Shown: one piece after another, positions 44,956 through 55,658 of the stretch | How positions within the stretch are numbered: position 1 is the stretch's first letter | Layout: each line of letters starts with the position of its first letter | From: Wurfbainia villosa | Lineage: Eukaryota; Streptophyta; Magnoliopsida; Zingiberales; Zingiberaceae | Length of the DNA stretch: 64,000 bases | Direction of reading: 5' to 3' | Assembly (NCBI GenBank): GCA_025175895.1 | Contig: CM046005.1 | Coordinates: 61,590,325 to 61,654,324, forward strand | Made by a program: the position numbers and the translations under genes | The notes under the pieces: model-generated | The model's database searches: none | Told to the model about the DNA's origin: nothing | The model's input: the letters and a program-made list of their open reading frames with translations, nothing else

Positions 44956-45783
44956 TTGGGGGAGACCGAGAATGAAGAGGCTGGAAAAATAAACCGGGAG
45001 CCTACCGCAAGGACTCAACTACCCCTTACTGTACCATTTCCACAGCGGTTAACTAATGCAAAAAAGGATGCTGAGTTTGGTAAATTTTTAAACATGCTGA
45101 AGTCGATCTCAGTAGAGGTACCGATACTCGAAGCACTGCACCAAATGCCCCAGTTCGCTAGATTCATGAAAGATATTCTGGCGCATCGTAAGAAGGTCGC
45201 AAAGTCTGAAATAGTGGCCCTCACAGAGGAATCAAGCGCTTATCTCCGAAATGAAACCATTCAAAAACTAAAAGATCTGGGGAGCTTCTATATTCCATGT
45301 TATATAGGGACGACACTGATTAGCAAAGCCTTCTGTGACTTGGGAGCAAGAGTGAGTCTTATGCCCTACACCTTATGCAAAAAGCTAGGGTTAGGAAATT
45401 TAAAATTCACTACTATGACACTACAACTAGTTGACCACACATACAACTATCCATTGGGGATTTTAGAAGAAGTTCCTATTAAGGTGGGGAACTTTACACT
45501 TCCAACTGACTTTGTGGTCATAGAGATGGAAGAGGATCGAAAGATACTCGTCATCCTGGGGTGACCATTTTTAGTGACTGCAGGAATGGTCATTGATGTA
45601 AAGAATCATAAGTTGACCCTAAAAGTGGGGGAGGATAAGATGGAATTTGAGCCTGTTGGAACGGGAAGTCATGGACCCTCATCAGGGAAGTACGTGATTC
45701 CAACGAGAGCTAAGAAGGAAACCATGTATGAAGATCCCGAGACAGATGAATGGAGGTTCACTGAACCTCCAGAGCCAAGTTGA
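44956..45783 (+). pseudogene. Element J protease
   Basis: The first frame (202 codons) opens with a Pro-rich linker and PFPQRLTNAKKDAEFGKFLN, the region before the protease in Athila/Tat elements. The retropepsin domain has its active-site motif as CDLGARVSLMP (about residues 128-138; DLGA replaces the usual DTG/DSG, as is normal in this lineage), followed by LGLGNLKFTTMTLQL and GNFTLPTDFVVIEMEED. One TGA near 45562 interrupts the sequence before PFLVTAGMVIDV (the second frame, 45574-45783). It would cleave the Gag-Pol precursor. RT should follow but does not. Confidence 0.85.
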
Positions 45784-45796
45784 TAATGAAGTGTGG

Positions 45797-45844
45797 TCGA
45801 GCTAAACGACTTTAAACAAAGTGCTTCTTGGGAGGCAACCCAAG
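45797..45844 (+). other. Conserved Athila/Tat block with hairpin
   Basis: TCGAGCTAAACGAC followed by the perfect stem CTTGGG-AGGCAA-CCCAAG (45827-45844). From memory, closely related blocks recur after pol in many plant Athila/Tat elements. Here it lies only 14 bases after the protease frame, which marks the far edge of the RT-integrase deletion. Confidence 0.65.
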
Positions 45845-46264
45845 TTTAGTTTGTAGATTTCCCTTTGATTGTATTACATGCATTTAGTTAATTTGAAATT
45901 TGATTTCCATTTCATTTAGCATTAGGATCATAAGAGAATTTTGCTAGGTAAAAATAAAATCAATATTAGCTTACACGGCGAAGCGCGTGAGAAAATTTGG
46001 ACCGTTGTGCAAAAAGGGGAGAAAAAAAGGGGACACACGGCCTGGCTGTGTGTTTTCCCACGGCCATTCCCCATCAACCCGAGGCGCACATGGCCTGGCT
46101 GTGTGTTTTCACACAGCCGTGTCGCGCCAGGTTAAGTAGGGCGAGCTGTGTGTTTTCGCTCCATTTACGTCGTGTGCTTCGATTTTTCTTTCCCTAGCCG
46201 TGTGGATTCTTCTTCCCCACCACCTAGAAGCTTTTCCAACATTCAAGTAAGCCAAAAAAAAGCA
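45845..46264 (+). other. Leader of the J ORF with CACGGCC inverted words
   Basis: Non-coding. Contains ACACGGCCTGGCTGTGTG (46035-46052) and TGGCCTGGCTGTGTG...CACACAGCCGTG (46090-46121), the same words as in the J LTR. Confidence 0.65.
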
Positions 46265-47392
46265 ATGATGAGGAGGACCAAGCAAGTGGCATCTCGATCT
46301 GGTGCTTCGGAGCGACGAGCAAGGAGAACCGACACCCCTCAAGCTCCGGAGGAGGGTAATGCTCTACCAACCCTTCTTTTTCGTAACAATGAACATAGAT
46401 ATAGATATAATATGCTTTCTACTCGTAAACTCACTGCTACTAGGTACCTTGATGAAGATTTGCTAGAGTCCTTAGGGTTGTTGGGAGACATTCAAGCCCT
46501 ATTTGAAAAAATGGGGTGGGAAAAGATAATGGGAATAAGACACCCAACCTACCCTAGGATAGTTCTAGAATTTTTAAACTCCTTAGAGGGGGAAATTTTA
46601 ACAGGTAGAGAGAGCGAAGAGGGTAGGATCACCTTTAGAATATTTAACATTGAGCATGAATGGACCCTTCACCAATGGAATTCATGCTTTGGCTTGCCGA
46701 GTGGGGGAGAGAGAAGAACCCCTATTGGGTTTAACTCTCGGATATTTTGGACCGAGTTGATAGGGAAGAATGCTTACGACCCTTCTAGGGCCAAAGCGTC
46801 GCACCTCCAAAACCCTATTTTCCGATACCTCCACCGCATCATGGCCAGTACTATATTTGGTCGTGGGGAGAGTGATAGTGTAGTAAGAGCTAGCGAGATG
46901 CTTTACCTCTGGGACATGCTACAAGAAAGGAGTAGCATCGATGTAGGGTCCCACTTCATCAGACACTTAGTGAAGATGGACAAAGCGGTAAGAGGAGAGA
47001 TTAATGTGGGAGACATACTTACCCACATATGCCATAGGATGGGATACGATTACACTGCATTAGAGAGTATAGAGGGGAACCCTAGGATCGACCTAGGAGT
47101 GTGTATAGTGATGAAGATGATTGTAAGAGAGGGACACTCCTTATTCTTTGTAAGGAAAAACCTAATAGCCCTTAGGCTCCCCGACCCTAATCGTACCACC
47201 ATCACCACACGCACCAATTGGCGCTTGGACCTAATAGTGGATTCCCCACCACACGAGGGACCATCCACATCGGCGCCCATCTCTCCCCCTTTACATCACT
47301 CTCCCTCCAGTCCACACATGCATAGGAGCCCACCTAGTCCACGTCGATATGAGCCTGCACCTACACCACCACCTTTTTCCACTTTTGAGTAG
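46265..47392 (+). CDS. Athila ORF1-like protein of element J
   Basis: 375 codons from MMRRTKQVASRSGASERRARR; the frame is open upstream to 46148, but this start is preferred because it begins the basic N-terminal region. Motifs LPTLLFRNNEHRYRYN, YLDEDLLESLGLLGDIQALFEKMGW, YPRIVLEFLNSLEGEI, WTLHQWNSCFGLP and FWTELIGKNAYDPSRAKASHLQNP resemble the ATHILA ORF-1 family (Pfam PF03078, assigned from memory). A Pro/Ser/His-rich tail ends at a TAG. Homologous sequence continues in the same frame to 47812 (DEARIYFLEEAARHQDEAA) through three more TAG codons, so the protein is truncated. Its biochemical role is unknown. Confidence 0.75.
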   Translation: MMRRTKQVASRSGASERRARRTDTPQAPEEGNALPTLLFRNNEHRYRYNMLSTRKLTATRYLDEDLLESLGLLGDIQALFEKMGWEKIMGIRHPTYPRIVLEFLNSLEGEILTGRESEEGRITFRIFNIEHEWTLHQWNSCFGLPSGGERRTPIGFNSRIFWTELIGKNAYDPSRAKASHLQNPIFRYLHRIMASTIFGRGESDSVVRASEMLYLWDMLQERSSIDVGSHFIRHLVKMDKAVRGEINVGDILTHICHRMGYDYTALESIEGNPRIDLGVCIVMKMIVREGHSLFFVRKNLIALRLPDPNRTTITTRTNWRLDLIVDSPPHEGPSTSAPISPPLHHSPSSPHMHRSPPSPRRYEPAPTPPPFSTFE

Positions 47393-47812
47393 GATGCAGG
47401 TACGTCAACCTATGATTTCTCGGAGTTCCATTCGTGCCTCGACGACATATACGCCGAGCAGCAGATGTAGAGGCAGCGATTGAAGGAGCAGAGCGCCTAC
47501 ACGTAGGCGGAGTTCCAGGGCTTCCGGGAGCTCTTCTAGCGGGCTGAGGAGTTCTACGACGAGGCCCGCATCTACTTCCTGGAGGAGGCTGCCCGTCACC
47601 AGGATGAGGCTGCCTACCGCCAGGAGATGAGGCAGCACATGCATGCCCAGCAGGCACAGTGGGCTAGGGAGGAGAAGCACCGAACAGCCGTTGCATCCAC
47701 CATCTCTCAAATCGACCACATGTACATGTGGCATCAACGGCTCAACATCAGGTTCTCCCAGGATCCTGAGATGTCGAGGCTTCCAGACTTTCCACCTCAT
47801 CCACCATACTAG
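47393..47812 (+). pseudogene. C-terminal extension of the J ORF
   Basis: Same frame as the preceding gene, interrupted by TAG codons near 47390, 47467, 47503 and 47537, then open to PDFPPHPPY and a stop at 47810. Gln- and Glu-rich, probably helical (EAAYRQEMRQHMHAQQAQWARE). All interrupting codons are TAG, consistent with CAG-to-TAG changes. Confidence 0.65.
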
Positions 47813-48248
47813 AGGTATACTTTCATTTAAGCCTGGGGGACCCCAAATTTTATTTTGTTTCTAGCAGTAGTTTCTTTCTTAATAATTTGCATCATTGTTA
47901 GCATTCATTTGTTCATGCATAGGTTGTTGAGTTTCTTTTAGCACTTAGTTTTTGTTATCTGTAAAGCTGCCTCAGTAGTATTTTTAAAGTCTTCTTCGTG
48001 AGTTTTTTCCATGAGTACGTAGTGTAACTTTATTTACCTCGTGGTATTTTATTTTATTGGCTATGAATCAATATTCTAGACTTACACTGGTTAGCTTCTA
48101 TTTTTACACCTACACATGTCGAACACTCTGAAAGGGAGAGTCTAGTACATACCTAGTTATGATTCATCTCAGTAGTCTAGTACTTTGGAATCCACAGGTG
48201 ACCCTAAGACTGGCATTTTAGTTACTAGAGATGCTCGGATTGTCTAAG
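47813..48248 (+). other. 3' non-coding region of J, before A
   Basis: No gene seen. Starts with AAGCCTGGGGGACCCC (47828-47843), a polypurine-like word usual in Athila 3' regions. J continues after A at 57863. Confidence 0.65.
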
Positions 48249-50460
48249 TGTTTGTAATATATGAGAGATGTCCTAAGGCAATCGCCTTATGTATGAACCA
48301 TTTATATGATAAATGAAGATTCACTATTTGAGTATACATGTTTCATGTATTTGATTGGATCTTAAACTCATTTACTGGATGTCCACGATACGATTCACAG
48401 CATGAGAGAATTTGTGATTGGATCACAACTAGTGAATATCTCTACATGTGTAATTGTGATGTATCGGAATTATCCCTAGTCGATGAATTGATGGATTTGG
48501 ACACCATCAATTCTGTCGAGACTAACACGAGGTATACTCCTTGGTGTATCCAAGCAGCTGATTCTCACTGGCTGGAGACATTGTGATGTCCGGAGTTAAT
48601 CGTGGATGCTAGTTATGGTAACTAGTTCATTGGAGTGACCAGCCGTAAGACTTCATATGGTTCTCTGCATATATAGATATGTCAATGAAGTTCTTACTGT
48701 GGCTTAAGTGCGATGTTCCTTTGACTTGCGGTATTCAAGTCATCTTGATCATGGAGACTTATGCTTTGACATCTTAAGCAAACATCTCCGAGGAGATGTG
48801 GACCCGGGATGATTGGGTATAAGTGGAAGTGATCGAAGGTGTTTGAATAGCCTATAAAGGATTCACCACTCCTTGCAAGGAGATGTATACCCATGGCCTC
48901 TCGTCGGATTGTTACTAAAGTCTTTGGCCAAAGCATTACATGTTTAGAGTAAGGTACTCTTCGATACATGTGGAGTAACTAGAATCCGTAGGACGAGGAA
49001 ATGATACTTGGGCTAGGTGTGACGTAGTCAGCCTAGTGGGTACTGACACAATAGACCATGTCCTGAACCAAGTGGGTATAAGATGAGTGAAGGGAATGGG
49101 GCACGATTCATTCGAGCTACTGAAGGGTTTCAGAAATAGTTCTGGATCAACCGTTGATCTTTTCGGTTAATTGGGGATCATGATGTACTACTAGGTGCCA
49201 CTCATGATCGTTATATAATTAATGGTTAATTATAGACGGCCAACATAAACCGAGAACCTATTTGGTCACACGCACAACGAGTGTAATCCAAAGGATTTAA
49301 AACGAGCTTGAGAATGGGATTCTCAGACCGAGAGAAACTATGTTTGGTTGGACCAAATATAAAGCGAGCATGAAATTGTTTCAGTCGCAATGGAAGCGTG
49401 GATGGGCCGTGTCTTATGAAGACATAATGGATGAACCAAAATGGTTTGGTTCTAATCCAATGGATAAGAATAAACCAAAGGGTTTGGTTTATTTTAAACG
49501 AATGAACCAAAAGTTGGTTCGGTTCGTTTTAACTTAAAATAAATCATCATGGTTTGGTTTATTTTAACTTATCTTAATGGAGCGGGTTAACGGGCTTTAT
49601 GGATATGATCCATTAACCATTAAGAGAATTAGTTCTCTATAAAATAGGGCTTAAACCCTAACCCTAAAGCTAATCAAGTTTTTGGCCGCCCAAACCCCCT
49701 CCTTCTCCTATTCGGCGCCAACACCTTCATTGCCGCCGCCCAGCTTTTGTGCCACCGTCCAAGTCCTTGCCGGCGACCAAGCTACAGCCGGTGAACCCTC
49801 CGGCGATCCTCCGGTGATCCCCTATAGGTTTGGCATCAAGGTGAGCCTTTTCTTTCCTTGGTTGGCCGGCGCCTATATCCTCCACCAAGCTGTCCAGTTT
49901 TCTGGACAGCTTCTCCTCCTCTCGTTGGAGCGTCGTTTGGACGACGGTTAGTGCTCCAACAGCGGCTAACTTACCGGGGATTTGATCTCCGGTAATCCTA
50001 TGAGGTGGGGGACGAAGGATTCGTCAAACGGTTGATGAATACCTCTCCGGAGAATTGAGTTTTGAGGACTCGGTTTTAGATCCGAATTTGGATTCGGATC
50101 GTGATCATCTCTCGATCACGTTGTCTTCAACACGAGGCTAGTAACCCGTATGAAGACGAAGCTCGTGGCTTAGCGAAGTCATCCCGAGGAGCTCGGCGTG
50201 GATACGGATAGAGACGATTCTTACGAGGATCGTTCCGGTTGATGCCGTTCCCGCTACACGTCATACGAAAGGTATAACGTAGATAATTTTCTTTTATTGC
50301 AAATTTTAATTTACGGTTATGTCTACACTTGTTGTAATATGCATGCGTGTGTTGTGTGTGTTGTAATAAATGTAGATTTATTATTTTTATTGCTTCCGCT
50401 GTGCTCATGTTTACGAAACATGATCGAACACACACACGCCGCGGTGCCGGAAACCCAACA
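48249..50460 (+). repeat. Left LTR of element A
   Basis: 2212 bp, TGTTTGTAATATATG to CCCAACA. TATA box TATAAAATAGG at 49638-49648, followed by the word AAACCCTAACCCTAAA. Short open frames inside it have no recognisable product. Confidence 0.92.
49638..49648 (+). promoter_or_regulatory. TATA box of element A
   Basis: TATAAAATAGG, repeated at 57041-57050 in the right LTR, about 820 bases before the LTR end. Confidence 0.7.
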
Positions 50461-50461
50461 G

Positions 50462-50475
50462 TGGTATCAGAGCCC
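50462..50475 (+). other. Primer-binding site of element A
   Basis: TGGTATCAGAGCCC, 1 base after the LTR; complementary to initiator tRNA-Met. Confidence 0.92.
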
Positions 50476-51752
50476 AGGTTGTGTTTCGACATAATCGTAA
50501 AAATAGTTTTGCGATAGTCATAATGTATTTCTGGAAATTTTCTAAATTTTGGAAATTTAGAAGTATTTATGGAAATTTTTCAATTTTGGAAAGTCTAGAA
50601 GTATTTATGGAAATCTTCCACTTTTGGAAAGTTGGAAGTATTTATGGAAATTGATATTTTCCATAAATAAAATATTTGATTAGATTCTGGAAATTTGTTT
50701 CCTAATTTAATCATGATTTGATTTGGGAAATCAAATCTTAAAATATTTTATTTCCTTAAGTAGTTTTAATGATTTAGGAAATTGGTTTCCTAAATAGATT
50801 TTCCTTAATCAAATAATTCCATGAATAAAATATGTGATTAGATTTGGAAATTTGTTTCCTAATTTGATTATGATTTGATTTGGAGAATCAAATCTTAAAC
50901 ATATTTTATTTCCATAAATAGTTATGACATATAAGGAAATTATATACATGACATAATTGTATGCCCTGTAATTGCATTAGATGCATAACATTATGCCATG
51001 CGTGTCATGACATGTAGATGTATGTCATGTATGCCATGCCATGTAGATAATAGTTATTTGCATGCAAAGAGGATGAGACATAAAAACCCTTAATCAATAT
51101 TAAAGCCTACACCTTCCATTAATATGGTTAGAACCAGAGTTTCGTATCGTTTTTTGGTTGTTTGACTCTCTCCAAGCCCGGCTCGAACCTGAATATGTTC
51201 AAACCATGGAATAGTTTAATACTAATATGGTAAGAGTCAGAGGTCAATCGTTAGCTTTGGTTGTTGGACTCTCTCCAAGCTGGGCTAATTGGTTGAATGC
51301 GCTTTAACCATATTAAAACTATGTCCTGATTAATGGGTTGGCTTTAACCTGGAGCATCGGCTTGTTGGACTCTCTCCAAGGTCGATGTAAAGGGAGGTGA
51401 AGTTGGGTGCTATGCATATGATGCATACTTGTTAATGTGTTAACAACCCGATGTATGTGTGAACATTCAATTAGTTGATAGCACATTGTGATAGTTGCAT
51501 ATACGGGATATGCAATCGGTATAGATGATACCTACCGTCGTAGTTATAAATGGCTTGTTGGACTCTCTCCAAGGTTGTTCATAACTATGATGGATATCAG
51601 CCCATTCGGAGATGGACCTACAATCTCCCGAAGTGATTTTGGGGTTTTTGAAATTCGAAAAATGAATGGGATTTATAAATGTATATTGATGCATTTTTAA
51701 AATCATTTTCTCATATATGCTCGTTTTGTATTTCTAGGTCAATAAATTGATC
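50476..51752 (+). other. Leader of element A with repeated hairpin word
   Basis: 1.28 kb, non-coding. The 5' part is rich in GGAAATTT words. The word TTGGACTCTCTCCAAG recurs at about 51265, 51365 and 51558, and once as TTTGACTCTCTCCAAG (51161); its arms TTGGA/TCCAA can pair over a CTCTC loop. Confidence 0.75.
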
Positions 51753-52928
51753 ATGACGTCTTTGAATTTGCGCACTATTTTGGATTCGAACAAACTGACT
51801 GGGCCTAACTTCCTGGACTGGCTTAGAAACCTGAGAATTGTTCTCAAGGCGGAAAAGCTTGCATATGTCCTTGAAGAGCCTCTTCCTGACCGTCCTAAGG
51901 ACGATGCAACTCCAGACCAAATGTTGGTCTATCAAAAACATGTGGCAGATTCTGAGCTGGCGAGTTGCATCATGCTAGCGGCGATGGTACCTGAGCTGCA
52001 AAAGCAGCATGAGCATATGGATGCTAACACTATGGTCTTCCATCTTCATGAGTTGTTCGATGAGCAAGCGAGATCCGAAAGGTTCGAGGTCTCTAGGCTC
52101 CTCTTCACCACGAAGATGCAAGAAGGTTCGTCTGTAGTATAGTTTGTGCTAAAGATGAACGGGTACATCGAGCGGCTAGCTACCCTCGGTTTTGTGATGG
52201 ATCATGAGTTAAGTATTGACTTAATTCTGCATTGTTTGCCCAAGAGTTTCTCGCAATTTGTGATGAACTATCGGATGAACAAATTGGAATCCACCATTCC
52301 CGAGCTCCTCAATATGCTGAAGACTGTGGAGCCTTTTGTGAAGCATGAGGAGAAGGCGGTTCTGTTAGTTGATTCCTCAAAGAAAGGTTCTAAGAGGAAG
52401 GCAAAAGAACAGAAGAAAGGAAAGAACAAAAAGGCAAAGAAGGCGGAACCAGCGCAAAAGGGCACTTGCCATCATTGTGGCAAGGAAGGCCACTGGCGAA
52501 GAAACTGCAAGATTTATCTTGAGTCCATGAAGAAGAAGCAGGCATCCGATGCCCCATCCTCTTCAGGTATCTTCGTTATTGATTGTCATTCTATTTCCTT
52601 AGACACTTGGGTATTGGATACTGGGTGTGGCTCACATATATGTAATGACATACAGGGGCTAAGGAATAGAAGAAGACTTGTCAAAGGAGAGTCAAATTTG
52701 CGAGTTGGCAATGGAGCAAAGGTTGCTGCGGTCGCCATCGGAACTTATTTGCTGAAGCTCCCTAGTGGACTAGTCTTAGAACTGGACAATTGCTATTATG
52801 TTTCTTCTCTAATAAAGAACATTGTTTCTATTTCTTGCTTAAATAGAAATGGTTTCCATTTGACGTTTAGTAACAATTGTTGTTATATAACTCAATGGCG
52901 TACTTTATGGAACTGGAACTTTGAGTAA
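51753..52928 (+). pseudogene. Element A Gag and protease
   Basis: The start at 51753 reads MTSLNLRTILDSNKL, aligned with the B Gag. The capsid part includes LTGPNFLDWLRNLRIVLKAE and LHELFDEQARSERFEV. A TAG at 52140 interrupts it. It resumes with MNGYIERLATLGFVMDHELS and ILHCLPKSFSQFVMNYRMNK, then a Lys-rich tract, the zinc knuckle CHHCGKEGHWRRNC (near 52470), and the protease motif WVLDTGCGSHIC (near 52611) with an intact DTG. The frame breaks near 52895. Role: particle assembly, RNA binding, polyprotein cleavage. Confidence 0.88.
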
Positions 52929-53193
52929 TGGCATTTATACGTTGGGACGTATCGGTGACATTTTCAATATCGGGCGAGCAACACAGCGTGCTCGAAAGGA
53001 TAATCACATAGACTCCTATATGTGGCATTGTCGTCTTGGCCATATAAGCAAGAAACGCATGTCCGAATTACACCGATGTGGAATTCTGGAATCGTTTGAA
53101 TTGGATTCATACGATACATGCGAATCATGCTTAAAAGGCAAGATGACTAAGTTACCTTTACCGGAAAAGGTGAACGAGTGGGAGAGTTACTAG
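52921..53193 (+). pseudogene. Element A GAG-pre-integrase region
   Basis: 90 codons with NGIYTLGRIGD, SYMWHCRLGHISKKRMSEL and CESCLKGKMTKLP, the HHCC zinc-binding module at the start of copia integrase. A frameshift near 53190 leads into the catalytic core. Confidence 0.85.
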
Positions 53194-53960
53194 GTCTAGT
53201 ACATACTGATGTATGTGGACCTATGTCAACTCAAGCATTAGGAGGCTATAGCTACTTCATTACCTTCACCGATGATCACTCACGGTTTGGGTATGTGTTC
53301 TTGATGAAACACAAGTCTGAAGCCTTTGAAAGGTTCAAGAATTCAGAAATGAAGTAGAGAAACAACATGACAAAGTATTAAAATACTTGATCGGATCGAG
53401 GTGGTGAATACTTAAGTCAAGAGTTTCTTGATTATCTAAGAGACAATGGCATATTGTCTCAATGGACTCCGCCCTATACACCACGACATAATGGTGTATC
53501 GAGGCGTACTTAGGACCTTGTTGGACATGGTCGGTCAATGATGAATCATGCGACTCTTCCCAAGTCCTTTTGGGGTTATGCACTTGAGACGTTTGTTTAC
53601 TTGTTAAGCAGAATGCCTACCAGGTAGTCTCAACTACTCCATATGAGATATGGAATAGTAAGAAACCTCATGTATCTTACTTGAAGATATGGGGTTGTCA
53701 CCTTATGTGAAGCGGTATATCGGACAAATTGGATGCTAAGTCGATAAATGTCTATTTATTGGATACCCTAAGGAAACAAGGGGTTACCAATTCTATCATC
53801 TGTGGAACAAAGGTGTTTGTTTCAAGGCATCTTTGTGTTTCTAGAAAGAGTTTCTCTTGCAAGAAAGCAGTGGGAGTGTCGTCGAGCTTGAGGAGGCTCG
53901 AGAGACTCAAATAGACATTGATGAGATACGGTGAAGCCTGACGGAGATGACTCATAGTGA
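53194..53960 (+). pseudogene. Element A integrase core
   Basis: In shifting frames: LLGLVHTDVCGPMSTQ (first Asp), FTDDHSRFGYVFLMKHKSE, SDRGGEYLSQEFLDYL (Asp and downstream region, about 53395) and SFWGYALETFVYLL (about 53565). At least four small indels or stops scatter the domain over all three frames, so no enzyme could be made. Confidence 0.82.
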
Positions 53961-54149
53961 TGAGCAATCGGCTGGACCTATTGTAACACCACATCTTCGT
54001 AGATCTGGTAGAACACGCAATATTCCTGAGAGATATGGATTTCTCGTAAGTGAATCGAACGACGTGTTACTCATTGATGATGAGGAGCCTACAGTTATGA
54101 AGAAGTACAAGTTGAGAAAGGGATAAGTGGCTTGGTGCCATGAAGTCGG

Positions 54150-54760
54150 AAATGGATTCCATGTATGAAAACCAAGTTTGGAACTTGGTTTGAGCATAAA
54201 GCCTATAGGGTGCAAGTGGGTTTTCAAGAAGAAAACCGACATGGATGGTAATGTGATTACCTATAAGGCTAGATTGGTGGCGAAAGGATATCGTCAAAAA
54301 CAAGGTGTTGATTATGACGAAACCTATTCGCCTGTAGCTATGCTTAAATCCATTCGGATGCTCCTGGCCATAGCGGCTCATTATGATTATGAGATATGGA
54401 AGATGGATGTGAAAACAGCTTTCCTTAATGGAAACCTGCTCGAGGACGTGTATATGATACAGCCTGAGGGTTTCACATCGGTTGATAAAACCAAGGTATG
54501 CAAATTCCGACGATCCATTTATGGATTGAAGCAAGCATCCAGGAGCTGGAATATCCGTTTTGATGAGATGATCAAAAAGTTTGATTTCTCACAAAATCCA
54601 GACGAACCTTGTGTGTACAAGAAGGTTAAGTAGAAGTGCGATCGTGTTCCTAGTATTGTATGTCGATGACATATTACTTATAGGAAAGCGATGTGTCAAT
54701 CTTCTGATCGATTAAGGTTTGGTTATCCAAGACATTCTCCATGAAAGACACAGGAGAAGC
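54150..54760 (+). pseudogene. Element A reverse transcriptase
   Basis: A frame of 151 codons (54178-54633) covers IGCKWVFKKKTDMDG, RLVAKGYRQKQGVDYDET, WKMDVKTAFLNGNLLEDVYM and RSIYGLKQASRSWN. After a stop and frameshift the catalytic box YVDDILL is encoded at 54659-54679. The palm Asp (MDVKTAFLNG) and YVDD are both present, so the active-site residues survive although the frame does not. Homologous to the B fragment at 178-633. Confidence 0.9.
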
Positions 54761-54771
54761 AACCTACATCC

Positions 54772-55645
54772 TTGGGATTAAGATCTATAGAGATAGATAG
54801 AGATCGAAGCGGTTGTGGTCTTTCGCAGTCTACATATATAGACCGAGTGCTAATGAGGTTTAGCATGTCGGAATCCAAGAAAGGTTATCTGCCCATCAGG
54901 CATGGGGTACACCTTTCGAAGTCTATGTGTCCGCGCACAGAAGACGAGAGAATTTGCATGAGTAAGATTCCCTATGCATCCGCAATAGGATCTATCATGT
55001 ATGCTATGTTATGTACGAGGCCCGATGTATCGTATGCTCGAGTGTCACAGCGGCGATGCAATCCGATCGAGGAATGGATCATTGGCGGTATTAAGACGCG
55101 ATCCTTAAGTACTTGAGAAGAACTAAGGATGTGTTCTAATATATGGGAGAAGGGGACATGGTGATACGCGCGTATACAGGATGCCACCTTGCATGCATAA
55201 GGATGATTCCGTGTCTCACCGATATACGTGTTCACCTTGAATGGGGCGCAGTGAGTTGGAAAAGTTCCAAACAAGAGATCAGAGCGGATTCTACCACCGA
55301 GGCGTAATATATTGCGCCTTCTAAGCAAAGAAAGGAAGCGGTTTGGATCAAGAAGTTCGCTCATGAACTTGGTGTGATTCCGCCATTGTCAAGCAATACC
55401 GGTTCATCGCGACAACAATGGAGCAATTGCACAGGCGAAAGAGCCAAGGTCTCATCAACGATCCAAACATGTGCTTCGCCGCTATCATCTTATCCGAGAG
55501 ATCATAAGTAGGAACGAAATACAAATCGAGAAAATTCCCACTGAAAGGAACTTAGCGGATCCTTTGACTAAAGCATTACCTCAAAGTAAGTTTGAGGGTC
55601 ATGTTAGAGCTTATGGTATTGGATACCATAGCGATTGGCATTAGG
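54772..55645 (+). pseudogene. Element A RNase H and C-terminus
   Basis: Begins with GLSQSTYIDRVLMRFSM, then PYASAIGSIMYAMLCTRPD, the connection typical of copia RT-RNase H. RNase H signatures appear in pieces (VSWKSSKQEIRADSTTEA near 55255, KEAVWIKKF near 55335). The last recognisable tract, EKIPTERNLADPLTKALP (about 55530), is the usual end of the copia polyprotein. Several stops divide it. Confidence 0.83.
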
Positions 55646-55647
55646 CC

Positions 55648-55656
55648 AAGTGGGAG
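55648..55656 (+). other. Polypurine tract of element A
   Basis: AAGTGGGAG directly before the right LTR at 55659; the plus-strand primer typical of copia elements. Confidence 0.85.
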
Positions 55657-55658
55657 TC

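Noticed and set aside
46148..46264. Upstream extension of the J ORF (start MCFRSIY).
   Set aside because: Hydrophobic stretch derived from the leader with CACGGCC words; the start at 46265 before the basic region is more likely.
49226..49940. Frames in the A LTRs such as the Pro-rich one at 49682-49951 and its copy near 57132.
   Set aside because: They lie downstream of the LTR TATA box and recur in both LTRs; no known domain, so treated as untranslated LTR.
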